Shown: one piece after another, positions 42,089 through 51,250 of the stretch | Numbering within the stretch: position 1 is the first letter of the stretch | Layout of the letters: every line of letters starts with the position of its first letter | Source of the DNA: Paracholeplasma manati | Lineage (GTDB): Bacteria; Bacillota_I; Bacilli_A; Acholeplasmatales; UBA5453 | Length of the DNA stretch: 53,063 nt | NCBI RefSeq assembly: GCF_025742995.1 | Contig: NZ_JAOVQM010000009.1 | Coordinates: 1 to 53,063, forward strand | Reading direction: 5' to 3' | Translations under genes and position numbers: made by a program | Notes under the pieces: model-generated | Databases searched by the model: none | What the model was told of the DNA's origin: nothing | The model's input: the letters and a program-made list of their open reading frames with translations, nothing else

Positions 42089-43900
42089 ATGTTAGAACGT
42101 ATTCAAGTCCTCATCTGTGGGGGAACCGGGTGCATGTCTTCACACTCGAAAGAAATCAAAAAGGCATTTGAAGATGAATTGACCCTGTTGGGGATCAAAT
42201 CCGAAGTGGGTTTGGTCTTAACCGGTTGTTTTGGGTTGTGTGAAAAAGGACCCGTCTTGGTCGTTTATCCCGATGAAACCTTTTATTCACACGTCACTGT
42301 AGGTGATGTGCGAACCATTTGTGAAGAACACCTCTTAAAAGGTCGTCCGGTTCAAAGATTGATGGTCAATGACCCGATTGCGAAAACCAAGATCAAACAA
42401 ATGAGTCAACTTAAGTTCTATTCGAAACAAAAAAGAATTGCGTTAAGAAACTGCGGACAAATCAACCCGTTAGACATCAATGAATACATCGCCAAAGATG
42501 GTTATATGGCATTGGGTAAAATCTTATCCGAAATGAGTCCTGAAGCGGTCATTGATGAAGTCATCAAATCTGGACTCAAAGGTCGTGGCGGTGGAGGCTT
42601 CCCAACCGGCATGAAATGGCAGTTTGCGAGAAGTTCTCAAAGTAAAGTAAAATACGTCATTTGTAACGCCGATGAGGGCGACCCAGGTGCGTTTATGGAT
42701 AGAGCGATTTTAGAAGGTGACCCACACTCGGTATTAGAAGCGATGGCCATTTGTGGCTACGCGATTGGGTCTAACCAAGGCTACATTTATGTCAGAGCGG
42801 AATACCCAGTGGCGGTTGAACGTTTGTACCACGCAATTGGTCAAGCCAGAGAATACGGCTTACTAGGTAAAAACATTTTCGGTACAGATTTCGAGTTTGA
42901 TATTGATTTAAGACTCGGTGCTGGTGCCTTTGTGTGCGGTGAAGAAACCGCACTCATCCGATCGATTGAAGGCTATCGTGGTATGCCTACGTCCAAACCC
43001 CCATTCCCAGCAGTCAAAGGCTTATGGGGTCAACCAACCAATGTCAATAACGTCGAAACCTTCGCGAATGTGCCTGTGATTTTCTTACGTGGTGCAGATT
43101 ACTTTAGATCCATTGGTACTGCTAAATCACCAGGTACCAAAGTTTTCGCGCTTGGCGGTAAAATCAATAATACGGGACTCGTTGAAGTACCGATGGGAAC
43201 GACCTTAAGAGAAGTTGTCTTCGACATCGGTGGTGGAATCCCACAAAAACGTAAATTCAAAGCGATTCAAACGGGGGGGCCTTCAGGTGGTTGTATCACC
43301 GAAAAAGATTTGGATACCCCGATTGATTTTGATAACTTAACTGCCCTTGGCTCGATGATGGGTTCTGGTGGGATGATCATCATGGATGAAGATAACTGTA
43401 TGGTCGACGTGGCGAGATTCTATTTAGACTTTACGGTCGATGAATCTTGCGGGAAATGCACCCCTTGTCGTGAAGGCACCAAACAAATGCTCGATATTTT
43501 AAACAAGATTTGTGACGGTGAAGGCACACTTGAAGACATCGATGAACTCGAACGTTTGGGTGAAATGATTAAAAAGACTTCCCTTTGTGGACTCGGTCAA
43601 ACCGCACCAAACCCCGTATTATCGACCATCAAACACTTTAGAGAAGAATACATCGCCCACGTTACAGACAAAACCTGCCCAGCAGGTGTGTGTTCTAACC
43701 TCACCCACTTCGTCATTCATGACAACTGTATTGGTTGTACAAAATGTGCGAAGAACTGTCCTGTCAATGCCATATCAGGTTGGCCAAAACAAGTCCATAT
43801 TTTAGACCAAGAGTTGTGCATCAAGTGTGGTGCTTGTAAGAAAGCCTGCCCTGTCGGTGCGATTACCTCTGAACCATTACATAAAGGAGTATCCCTATGA
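42089..43900 (+). CDS. hydB: HydB/NuoF-like NADH- and FMN-binding hydrogenase subunit
   Basis: 603 residues. An N-terminal thioredoxin-like [2Fe-2S] domain has Cys10/15/47/51. The NuoF core shows GRGGGGFPTGMKW, CNADEGDPGAFMDRA and ESCGKCTPCREG with a fourth Cys near 500 for the N3-type [4Fe-4S] cluster. The C-terminus adds two ferredoxin clusters, CIGCTKCAKNCPVNAIS and CIKCGACKKACPVGAI. This is the HydB layout of NADH/ferredoxin electron-bifurcating hydrogenases. It overlaps hydA by 4 bases. Confidence 0.95.
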   Translation: MLERIQVLICGGTGCMSSHSKEIKKAFEDELTLLGIKSEVGLVLTGCFGLCEKGPVLVVYPDETFYSHVTVGDVRTICEEHLLKGRPVQRLMVNDPIAKTKIKQMSQLKFYSKQKRIALRNCGQINPLDINEYIAKDGYMALGKILSEMSPEAVIDEVIKSGLKGRGGGGFPTGMKWQFARSSQSKVKYVICNADEGDPGAFMDRAILEGDPHSVLEAMAICGYAIGSNQGYIYVRAEYPVAVERLYHAIGQAREYGLLGKNIFGTDFEFDIDLRLGAGAFVCGEETALIRSIEGYRGMPTSKPPFPAVKGLWGQPTNVNNVETFANVPVIFLRGADYFRSIGTAKSPGTKVFALGGKINNTGLVEVPMGTTLREVVFDIGGGIPQKRKFKAIQTGGPSGGCITEKDLDTPIDFDNLTALGSMMGSGGMIIMDEDNCMVDVARFYLDFTVDESCGKCTPCREGTKQMLDILNKICDGEGTLEDIDELERLGEMIKKTSLCGLGQTAPNPVLSTIKHFREEYIAHVTDKTCPAGVCSNLTHFVIHDNCIGCTKCAKNCPVNAISGWPKQVHILDQELCIKCGACKKACPVGAITSEPLHKGVSL

Positions 43901-45657
43901 AACCTGTACACATTACCATCAATGGGTTACCATATACCGTAGACAGCACCCAAACCATCTTGGAAGCTGCCACTAAAAACAATGTCTACATTCCCCGCCT
44001 TTGTTTCTTAAAAGATGTCCATGAAGAAGCGAACTGCCGTGTGTGTAGTGTTAAAATCGAAGGTCAAAAAAACTTAAAACCAGCGTGTAAGACGTTGGTC
44101 TCTGAAGGGATGAACATCATCACCGACGACCAAGAAGTCTACGATACGGTTAGTATGAACCTAGAACTCTTAACCCATCGTCACCATTTCGAATGTTTCA
44201 AGTGTTCCAGAGAAGACAATTGTGAATTCTTGGATTTACTTAGAAAATACTCCATCGATAATGAATTCTCACAACTTTACGGGATGTTTGATGAAGAAAA
44301 CTACTATTATCAAGACGATAATGGTGTAATGATCATCGATTCTAGTAAATGTATTCTATGTGGCAGATGTGTATCGGCTTGTGAAAAACAATCGGGATTA
44401 TCTGTATTACACTTTAACAATCGTGGGAATAAAACCTATGTTGGACCAGCCTTATTTCATAGCCTAGATGATGCAGGTTGTATCTATTGTGGTAAATGTA
44501 TTGGGGCTTGCCCAACCGGCGCTTTAAGAGAAAAAGACGACATCAAGAATGTCGAACGTGTCTTAAGAGACCCTAAGAAGAAAGTCGTTGTCCAAGTCGC
44601 ACCAGCGGTGAGAGCTGCGTTAGGTGAAGCGTTTGGTTACCCGATTGGAACCGATGTCGAAGGCAAGATGTTCCAAGCATTGAAGGCATTGGGTGTCGAT
44701 GAAATCATGGACACCAACTTTACAGCGGACTTAACCATCTTAGAAGAAGGTACTGAATTCTTACATAGACTCGAACACGGTGGACCGTTTCCAATGTTCA
44801 CTTCCTGTTCTCCAGGTTGGGTCAACTTATTAGAACAATATTACCCTGAATTTATCCCAAATCTATCAACTTGTAAGTCCCCACAACAAATGGCTGGGGC
44901 GTTAATCAAGACCTATTACGCCGATAAGATGGGTTATAATCCAAAAGACATCGTCTCGATTTCGATCATGCCATGTATCGCGAAAAAAGCAGAAGCGAGA
45001 CGTGAAGGCATGGGTCGAGATGGGTACCAAGATGTGGATTATGTGTTAACCACCAGAGAATTCGCGAGACTCATCAAACGTCGTGGGATCGATTTTAGAA
45101 ACCTTGAAGATTCCAAACCGTTTGGGATGCTCGCCACATATACTGGTGCTGGTGCGATCTTTGGCGCAACCGGTGGGGTGATGGAAGCCGCACTCAGAAC
45201 CGTATCAGAAATCCTAGAACAAAAAGAAACCCCAATTGATTTCCTTGAAATGCGCGGTACACAAGACATTAAGGAAGCGACTTATGTCCTTCAAGGGAAA
45301 GAAATCAACGTCGCAGTTGTGCATGGCGGCGCCGCAACCAAAGCGTTTTTAGAAAACCTTAAAACAACTGAAAAACAATATCATTTTGTTGAATTCATGG
45401 GTTGTACAGGTGGATGTATCAATGGTGGTGGCCAACCGGTTGTTACCGCGAGAGACCAAGAAACCTACGATGTTCGTGCTTTACGTGCGAGCGTTTTATA
45501 CAAGATTGACGAAAAACAACGCATGCGTAAGAGCCATCAAAACCCATTTGTTCAAGAACTCTATCAAAACTTCTTAGAAAAACCACATTCGAAAAAATCC
45601 CATGAATTGTTACACACCAAATATAAGAAGCGTGACATTTATGCCAGCGTGGAGTAA
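43897..45657 (+). CDS. hydA: [FeFe]-hydrogenase catalytic subunit HydA
   Basis: 586 residues. In order: [2Fe-2S] Cys36/47/50/64; a His-ligated [4Fe-4S] (His96, Cys100/103/109); two [4Fe-4S] sets at Cys152/155/158/162 and Cys195/198/201/205; then the H-cluster domain with L1 FTSCSPGW (302-308), L2 MPCIAKKAEA (Cys360) and L3 EFMGCTGGCINGGGQP (Cys503, Cys507). L1 has Ser where the textbook TSCCP motif has a second Cys. With HydB and HydC it should couple NADH, ferredoxin and H2. Maturases HydEFG are not in the window. Confidence 0.94.
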   Translation: MKPVHITINGLPYTVDSTQTILEAATKNNVYIPRLCFLKDVHEEANCRVCSVKIEGQKNLKPACKTLVSEGMNIITDDQEVYDTVSMNLELLTHRHHFECFKCSREDNCEFLDLLRKYSIDNEFSQLYGMFDEENYYYQDDNGVMIIDSSKCILCGRCVSACEKQSGLSVLHFNNRGNKTYVGPALFHSLDDAGCIYCGKCIGACPTGALREKDDIKNVERVLRDPKKKVVVQVAPAVRAALGEAFGYPIGTDVEGKMFQALKALGVDEIMDTNFTADLTILEEGTEFLHRLEHGGPFPMFTSCSPGWVNLLEQYYPEFIPNLSTCKSPQQMAGALIKTYYADKMGYNPKDIVSISIMPCIAKKAEARREGMGRDGYQDVDYVLTTREFARLIKRRGIDFRNLEDSKPFGMLATYTGAGAIFGATGGVMEAALRTVSEILEQKETPIDFLEMRGTQDIKEATYVLQGKEINVAVVHGGAATKAFLENLKTTEKQYHFVEFMGCTGGCINGGGQPVVTARDQETYDVRALRASVLYKIDEKQRMRKSHQNPFVQELYQNFLEKPHSKKSHELLHTKYKKRDIYASVE

Positions 45658-46540
45658 AAAAAGTTATTTATTGGTTTTAATCCTAGCGTTGAGTCTCCAT
45701 CTGTTCGGATGTGAGTCTAAAAGATTAAACATTTTAATTCCAACGGGTAGCCCTCAATACGCCGCTGCCTTTCTACAACAAAGTGAACAATACAACGTCA
45801 CTATTGTGAGTGGTGCAGAAGCGTTAACGGCAGGGTTCAATGATATTGGTTATGACATCATCATCGCCCCAGTCAATATGGGAGCGAAACTATACGCTGC
45901 TAAACCCAATTATCAACTCTCAGGTGTCATCACTTGGGGTAACTATTATTTGATCAGTGCGTCAGAAATCGATCTATCCGTCGTAGACCGATTAGACATC
46001 ACTGCGTTTGGGGAAAACCAAATACCAGACTTCATGTTGAAATACATTTTAAATCACCATGACATCGAAGCGAACATCACTTACCTCGATTCTATCGCGA
46101 GTATCACAAGCGCGTATTTATTGGATTCCTCCAAGATTTATTTGATCGCAGAACCGAGCATGAGTATTTTACAAACCAAAAAGACGCTTCAATATGTCGA
46201 TTTACAAAGTGAGTATCAAAACATCACAGGAGAAACGGGTTTTCCTCAAGCCGGTGTATTTGTACATAAAAATATCTCCTCACGGGATTTGGATTTATTT
46301 CATTCGAGACTGATTCAATCCATATATAAACTCAAACACAGTGACGACGCTTTAACCGTTTTGAAATCACTCGGGATAGAATTACCAGAAGCGGCTTTTA
46401 ATCCAGCAATTAATCGTTCAAACATTGATTTTTTAGTCAGTGCGGATGCGAAAGATGCCCTAAACACCTTTTATCAACTCATTTATGATTTTAACCCAAA
46501 CTTTATCGGACAAATACCGAACGACGATTTTTACAGGTAA
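45641..46540 (+). CDS. ABC substrate-binding lipoprotein (SsuA/ThiY-like)
   Basis: About 299 residues. Lipobox LFGC (Cys24). RLNILIPTGSPQYAAAFLQQ, a GYDIIIAPVNMGAKLY stretch and GFPQAGVFVHKN fit the NMT1/SsuA class of periplasmic-type binding proteins for sulfonates, pyrimidines or similar. ATG 45641 lies within the hydA end (17-base overlap); no strong ribosome site. It is placed in the hydrogenase operon, a surprising context. No ATPase gene accompanies it. Confidence 0.8.
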   Translation: MPAWSKKSYLLVLILALSLHLFGCESKRLNILIPTGSPQYAAAFLQQSEQYNVTIVSGAEALTAGFNDIGYDIIIAPVNMGAKLYAAKPNYQLSGVITWGNYYLISASEIDLSVVDRLDITAFGENQIPDFMLKYILNHHDIEANITYLDSIASITSAYLLDSSKIYLIAEPSMSILQTKKTLQYVDLQSEYQNITGETGFPQAGVFVHKNISSRDLDLFHSRLIQSIYKLKHSDDALTVLKSLGIELPEAAFNPAINRSNIDFLVSADAKDALNTFYQLIYDFNPNFIGQIPNDDFYR

Positions 46541-46543
46541 ACT

Positions 46544-47275
46544 ATGAAACATTGGATGAGATTGTCTTCAATTCTATCGATTTTCATCGTATGGTACCTC
46601 ATTTATTTGTGGGTGGATCACCCGCTATTGATGCCATCGATCGAAGATACCATCAGGGCTTTATTCAGGCTTTTCGGCAGCAGGGATGCCGTGCTTGCAA
46701 TGATGCACACTTTCGTGCGACTTGGCATATGCATCGGCATCTCGCTTGCCTTAGCAATGATACTGGCCTTTTTGAGTTATCACTTTAGACACATAGAAAC
46801 ATTCTTACATCCGTACATGGTTTTATTTAGAACCATCCCTTTAGTCTCTGTCATCCTCATCACATTTGTTTTGGTTCATTTTAGTTTAACCACCTACATC
46901 ATCACATTTTTAATGATTTTTCCGATTTTATATCAAGCCATCTTGAGTGGACTAAATGCCATCGATTCAAGTTATATCGATGTGTATAAACTTGAAAAAG
47001 GCACCTTTTTCTCGAGTATTGAATATTTGTATTTTCCGATAACGAGACCATTCATTCTCCTTGGATTCCTACAATCCTTGGGGTTAGGGCTTAAAGTCAT
47101 CGTGATGGCAGAATTCATCACCCAAGCCCAAAACGGGATTGGTAAACTCATCTACCAAGCACGGGTGAACTTAAATTACGATCAAATCTTCGCGATTACC
47201 ATCATCTTAGTCCTCATGGCGTTTCTCATAGAAACGCTCGTAAAGAAACTCAATCAAGACATTGAAAAAGCCTAA
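46544..47275 (+). CDS. ABC permease (SsuC/TauC-like)
   Basis: 243 residues with six helices. SYIDVYKLEKGTFFSSIEYL and PITRPFILLGFLQSLGLGLK form the coupling loop region. It belongs with the preceding binding protein. A terminator follows immediately, so the third component, an ATPase, must be shared or encoded elsewhere. Confidence 0.85.
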   Translation: MKHWMRLSSILSIFIVWYLIYLWVDHPLLMPSIEDTIRALFRLFGSRDAVLAMMHTFVRLGICIGISLALAMILAFLSYHFRHIETFLHPYMVLFRTIPLVSVILITFVLVHFSLTTYIITFLMIFPILYQAILSGLNAIDSSYIDVYKLEKGTFFSSIEYLYFPITRPFILLGFLQSLGLGLKVIVMAEFITQAQNGIGKLIYQARVNLNYDQIFAITIILVLMAFLIETLVKKLNQDIEKA

Positions 47276-47276
47276 G

Positions 47277-47303
47277 AACACAGTCAAAAGCTGTGTTTTT
47301 TTA
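47277..47303 (+). terminator. Terminator of the hydrogenase operon
   Basis: AACACAG/CTGTGTT stem, 7-base loop, seven T residues. Confidence 0.9.
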
Positions 47304-47354
47304 TTGACAGGGTTAATTTTTAGGTCTATACTATAAATGTGACAGGCGTGTCAC
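47304..47354 (+). promoter_or_regulatory. Promoter and palindromic operator of the tetR-ABC operon
   Basis: TTGACA (47304-47309), 17 bases, TATACT (47327-47332). GTGACA-GGCG-TGTCAC (47339-47354) is a perfect inverted repeat at the expected start of transcription, so autorepression by the downstream TetR protein is likely. Confidence 0.85.
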
Positions 47355-47367
47355 TTTTGGAGGACAT

Positions 47368-47982
47368 ATGCCAAAGGAAACGTTCATCAACCTAAAACCA
47401 CATAAAAAAGAGAAACTCATGCAGGCGATGACGAAAGAACTATCGATTCATACCTTTGAGCATTTATCAATTGCGAATATTGTCAGAGATGCAGAAATAC
47501 CCAGGGGTTCTTTCTATCAGTACTTTGAAGACAAAGAAGACCTCTATCAGTACTATTTCAGCCACATCGCATCTTTAAAGATGGATTACTTTAAGGACAT
47601 CTTCATGAGTCCGACGTTAACATTCTTTGAACGGATCGAAACCTTATTCAAACAGGGATTGGTGTTTAAAAAAGCTTACCCTGAATTGGTGGAGGTTGCG
47701 AAAAAGATGTATGAAAGCGACTACTACAAAGACCTCTTGATTAAAGGCGGTTGGGAGAATAAAGTCGTAGATACTTACGAAGCTTGGATCAAACAAGACC
47801 AACAGTTAGGCATCATCCGTGAAACGATTGATTCGAAAATGTTGTCTGAACTGATCAATGAAATGACTACTCGGATATCATTAGATAGTTTTATATATGA
47901 CAAATACGACGAAAGTGTTTGGGAACACAAACTCGATGAGATGTTAGACATCCTCAAGAAAGGAATATTAAACCATGTTTAG
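47368..47982 (+). CDS. TetR/AcrR-family repressor of the ABC exporter
   Basis: 204 residues. The N-terminal HTH includes LSIANIVRDAEIPRGSFYQYF (typical TetR) and a variable helical ligand domain follows. It is the first gene of an operon with an ABC exporter and overlaps the ATPase gene by 8 bases. GGAGG precedes ATG 47368. By analogy it releases the operator when a drug or metabolite to be exported binds. Confidence 0.88.
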   Translation: MPKETFINLKPHKKEKLMQAMTKELSIHTFEHLSIANIVRDAEIPRGSFYQYFEDKEDLYQYYFSHIASLKMDYFKDIFMSPTLTFFERIETLFKQGLVFKKAYPELVEVAKKMYESDYYKDLLIKGGWENKVVDTYEAWIKQDQQLGIIRETIDSKMLSELINEMTTRISLDSFIYDKYDESVWEHKLDEMLDILKKGILNHV

Positions 47983-48835
47983 TGTAAAAGATTTGAGATT
48001 TACGTATCCAAAGAATGACTTACCTACCATCAAAGGTATTTCCTTTGATATCCAAAAAGGAGAAATCTTCGGATTTTTAGGACCTTCTGGGGCAGGGAAG
48101 AGTACCACTCAAAAGATTTTAATCAAATTATTAGACCGATATGAAGGTGCGATTTATTACGATGGTAAATCCCTTCAAGAACTCGACCAAAGCTTCTTTG
48201 AAAACATTGGGGTCTCTTTTGAAATGCCGATTCACTTTTCAAAACTCACCGCGATGGAAAACATCGAATTCTTTAAGAAACTGTATAAGAAGAACATCGA
48301 TGTGGAATCTTTGATGAAAAAAGTCGGTTTGTGGGAAGATAGGGACAAACTGGTGTCTGAATATTCTAAAGGGATGAAAATCCGTTTAAACTTCGTTAGA
48401 GCAATGCTCAATGACCCAGAGATGTTGTTCTTAGATGAACCGACCAATGGGTTAGATCCAGCGAACGCGATGATTTTAAAAAACTTGATTAAAACCTATA
48501 AACAAAATGGTGGAACTGTCTTCATTACGTCACACATCATGGCCGATATCGACCAATTGTGTGACCGTGTGGCTTTTATTGTAAACGGTGAAATCAAAGA
48601 AATCGACTCCCCAAGAAACTTAAAGATCAAATATGGTCAAAGAACCATCAAAGTCGAATACAAAGAACAAGGACATACCCTCAGTCAAAGTTTCCCAATG
48701 GACAAGATTGGTCAAAATGAGGACTTCGTGAAACTCATTCAAACCAAAGACATTGAAACCATACACAGTGGGGAAACCACACTCGAAGAAATCTTCATCC
48801 AAGTGACAGGGGTTGGTTTAAGTCATGAGTCCTAG
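47975..48835 (+). CDS. ABC exporter ATP-binding protein
   Basis: 286 residues. Walker A is GPSGAGKST, the signature SEYSKGMKIRLNF and Walker B MLFLDEPTNGLDPAN, with the switch His in TSHIMADID. A C-terminal ~75-residue extension resembles those of multidrug exporters. It works with the two membrane genes that follow. It overlaps the first permease by 11 bases. Confidence 0.92.
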   Translation: MFSVKDLRFTYPKNDLPTIKGISFDIQKGEIFGFLGPSGAGKSTTQKILIKLLDRYEGAIYYDGKSLQELDQSFFENIGVSFEMPIHFSKLTAMENIEFFKKLYKKNIDVESLMKKVGLWEDRDKLVSEYSKGMKIRLNFVRAMLNDPEMLFLDEPTNGLDPANAMILKNLIKTYKQNGGTVFITSHIMADIDQLCDRVAFIVNGEIKEIDSPRNLKIKYGQRTIKVEYKEQGHTLSQSFPMDKIGQNEDFVKLIQTKDIETIHSGETTLEEIFIQVTGVGLSHES

Positions 48836-49562
48836 AATGGCATTTTTAATCAAAGGCGAACTCCTTCGATTGAACAAATACCGTGTGACCACGGTATCGT
48901 TATTGGTGGCTTTTGTGTGGGGTTTGGTGCTATATTTCATCGATGATATGGACATATTAGAACAAATGTTGCCGATGATCATCATGATTGACGCCACCAT
49001 GATGAGCGTTATCTTCATTGGTTCGATCATGTTTTTTGAGAAGTCTGAACAAACCATTTCGACGTTATTGGTCACACCGACCTCAACCGATGAACAAATT
49101 TTATCGAAAGTCATCGCGAATACGATTCATATGTTGTTATCCTCGATGCTCATCATTTTGGTATTCTATTTTGTCAAAGGTGTGACTGTGAATTTCTTTT
49201 GGATGATTCCCATTTTAATCATCTCCATCGCATTCCATAGTTTATTAGGGTATGTCTTCTCATACCATTCTAAAGATTTTACATCGATGTTGTTAGGTGT
49301 CATGATGTTCATCATTTTCTTATCCATCCCATCGATTTTACATCAGTTCAATATTTTGTTTAAAGGCGACTTCTGGCGTTATGCCTTACTCATTACCCCA
49401 GCCCAAGCCTCTGCAGAGCTCATCGCACTCGGCTTTGGTGGCGCGTTTACGCTCGCATCCGCCATCAGTTTGGTGTGGTTGATTGTCGCGGGTACTTTGG
49501 GTTATCTCTTCTATATCAAACCAGCGTATAAAGCTTACGCTGTGAGACAAGGGGGCATATAA
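48825..49562 (+). CDS. ABC exporter permease, first subunit
   Basis: 245 residues with six helices, ABC-2 type. FFEKSEQTISTLLVTPTSTDE is the loop after helix 2 seen in fluoroquinolone/lantibiotic-type exporters. It pairs with the following permease, a heterodimeric exporter. ATG 48825 overlaps the ATPase stop. Confidence 0.85.
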   Translation: MSPRMAFLIKGELLRLNKYRVTTVSLLVAFVWGLVLYFIDDMDILEQMLPMIIMIDATMMSVIFIGSIMFFEKSEQTISTLLVTPTSTDEQILSKVIANTIHMLLSSMLIILVFYFVKGVTVNFFWMIPILIISIAFHSLLGYVFSYHSKDFTSMLLGVMMFIIFLSIPSILHQFNILFKGDFWRYALLITPAQASAELIALGFGGAFTLASAISLVWLIVAGTLGYLFYIKPAYKAYAVRQGGI

Positions 49563-49563
49563 T

Positions 49564-50274
49564 ATGTTTATCCGTGTCTTAAAACATGAAATGAAAAACA
49601 TCTTAAGAGATAAGATGTATCTGTTCTTTATGGTGTATCCAGTCATTATTGGTATTGTCGCTTATTATTTAATCCCGTATCTTAGAGAAGAAGTGGGGTT
49701 GTTGGTTTCAAACATCGTCGCGTTGGTATTTGTCTTGATGACTTCCTTTATGTTTGGTGCAATTACTGGATTTACCTTACTCGATGACCAAGACGACAAT
49801 GTCTTGTTCTCGTTAAAGATCACACCGATCAAGGTATCCCATTATGTGGGTATCAAGTTATTATTCTCTTATGTACTTGGTTTCTTAGCCACATTCTTAT
49901 TGGTTTATATCACCAAGCTGTTTGAATCCTCTGTCTTAAACATGATTGGCATATCGCTATTGGCTGCCTTACAGGCCCCAATGCTCGCGTTATTCATCAA
50001 TGCTTTCGCAAGCAACAAGGTCGAAGGGTTCGTCTTTATGAAAGCCACAGGGATCCTCGTGATGATTCCCATCGCTTCCTTATTCCTAACCAACTGGACA
50101 GAACTCTTCTTAGGGATTGTCCCAGGGTTTTGGGCAGCGAGACTCGTATCGATGTCTTTAATTCCAAGTGATTATTTGTTGAATGAGTTTTGGTACTACA
50201 TCTTAGGTTTTATCGTCAATGGCTTACTGATTTATGTCTTATTTAAGAAATACAAACAAAGAGTTCAAATATAA
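49564..50274 (+). CDS. ABC exporter permease, second subunit
   Basis: 236 residues, six helices, related in layout to the preceding protein (LLDDQDDNVLFSLKITPIKV occupies the matching loop). GGGGG at 49552-49556 serves as ribosome site. Last gene of the tetR operon; a terminator begins right after it. Confidence 0.85.
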   Translation: MFIRVLKHEMKNILRDKMYLFFMVYPVIIGIVAYYLIPYLREEVGLLVSNIVALVFVLMTSFMFGAITGFTLLDDQDDNVLFSLKITPIKVSHYVGIKLLFSYVLGFLATFLLVYITKLFESSVLNMIGISLLAALQAPMLALFINAFASNKVEGFVFMKATGILVMIPIASLFLTNWTELFLGIVPGFWAARLVSMSLIPSDYLLNEFWYYILGFIVNGLLIYVLFKKYKQRVQI

Positions 50275-50278
50275 GTCA

Positions 50279-50307
50279 AAAATCCACGTCAATCGTGGAT
50301 TTTTTCT
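50279..50307 (+). terminator. Terminator of the tetR-ABC operon
   Basis: AAATCCACG pairs with CGTGGATTT around a five-base loop, with a T run. Confidence 0.92.
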
Positions 50308-50315
50308 TCTTACTA

Positions 50316-50343
50316 TTGGAAAAATCCAAGAATATGTTATAAT
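50316..50343 (+). promoter_or_regulatory. tRNA-Ser promoter
   Basis: TTGGAA, 16 bases, TATAAT; the tRNA starts 11 bases downstream. Confidence 0.75.
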
Positions 50344-50353
50344 TGAAAATGCT

Positions 50354-50446
50354 GGAGAAATACCCAAGTCCGGCTGAAGGGTCTGGCCTCGAAAACCAGT
50401 AGGGCGAGAGATCGCCGCGGGGGTTCAAATCCCCCTTTCTCCGCCA
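50354..50446 (+). tRNA. tRNA-Ser (CGA)
   Basis: Type II tRNA with long variable arm. Acceptor GGAGAAA/TTTCTCC, discriminator G and encoded CCA. The anticodon loop is CTCGAAA with CGA at 50390-50392. The variable stem is GGGCGA-GAGA-TCGCC-like, and the T arm has GGTTCAAATCC. The last pair of the anticodon stem is C-A (50387/50395) rather than a Watson-Crick pair. Confidence 0.95.
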
Positions 50447-50458
50447 TTCAGATATCTA

Positions 50459-50492
50459 AAGTCTACTGTGAAAGCAGAAGACTTTTTTATTT
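50459..50492 (+). terminator. Terminator after tRNA-Ser
   Basis: AAGTCT/AGACTT with inner CTG/CAG and a T run. Confidence 0.85.
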
Positions 50493-50864
50493 TTGGTTGC
50501 TGTTTGATAATAAATGTAAGGGTGTATAGGTCAAATATCTACACCCTAAATGTATATTAAAAGCGCTACAGTCCAAATTTTACTGGATGTAACACTTTTT
50601 TGTATTGAGAGTTGAATTCCTACCACGGCGGAAAATGGCGGATGAAAATTCGCCTAACTAACTAGAGTATATTGAGAACAACAACTAAACCAAATGACAT
50701 GTATCTTTTCATAAAGTGTTTTATTTAGATTCATTAATACTCTTTCATGGTATATGTAAATATTCTGATTACTTAAGGAAGTTGGATTATGTTATAATGA
50801 ATTATATAATTAATGTAAAAACTCGAAATAATAGATAATGCTGATTGCTGTTAATATAGAACAG
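50493..50864. other. AT-rich non-coding spacer with hairpins and GGCGGA repeats
   Basis: No gene is supported. It holds an 8-bp hairpin (50519-50526 with 50540-50547), a terminator-like stem at about 50560-50607 (AAAG, TACA, TCCA against TGGA, TGTA, CTTT, then a T run), a small GGCGGA direct repeat (50627, 50637) whose second copy pairs with TTCGCC at 50649, and an extended -10 TGTTATAAT at 50790-50798. The look is of decayed accessory DNA. Confidence 0.5.
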
Positions 50865-50924
50865 TAGACACGAAGAGTAAGAATCCTTCTTATGTTAGAA
50901 TATAAGGAAGGAGTTGATTCTTTT

Positions 50925-51200
50925 ATGTCTTCAACAGGCAATCGATATTCAAACGAATTTAAACAACAATTAGTCGAACTATTTCAAAGCGGGCAATCGG
51001 TATCTAAGCTGTCCCGTGAGTATGGCATACCCACAGGGACAATCTACAAATGGACAAAAGAACTTACACCAGTGATCACTGAAGATGGTAAGTTAGTTAC
51101 ACCTAAAGAAATCAAAGCGTTAGAAAAGCGAATAAGGGAACTAGAAATGGAAAATGAAATCCTAAAAAAAGCGACCGCCATATTCGCTCGAAAACCTTAA
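50925..51200 (+). CDS. IS3-family transposase OrfA
   Basis: 91 residues. An HTH (VSKLSREYGIPTGTIYKWTK) is followed by a leucine-zipper-like helix (IKALEKRIRELEMENEILKK). GGAAGGAG upstream supports ATG 50925 over ATG 50892. Seven A residues at 51164-51170 lie in phase as A-AAA-AAA near the 3' end; slipping back one base joins the OrfB frame. Confidence 0.88.
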   Translation: MSSTGNRYSNEFKQQLVELFQSGQSVSKLSREYGIPTGTIYKWTKELTPVITEDGKLVTPKEIKALEKRIRELEMENEILKKATAIFARKP

Positions 51201-51250
51201 AAGAAAAAGTCGACTTTATCAAGTTATTCAAGCATATTTATCCGATTAAG

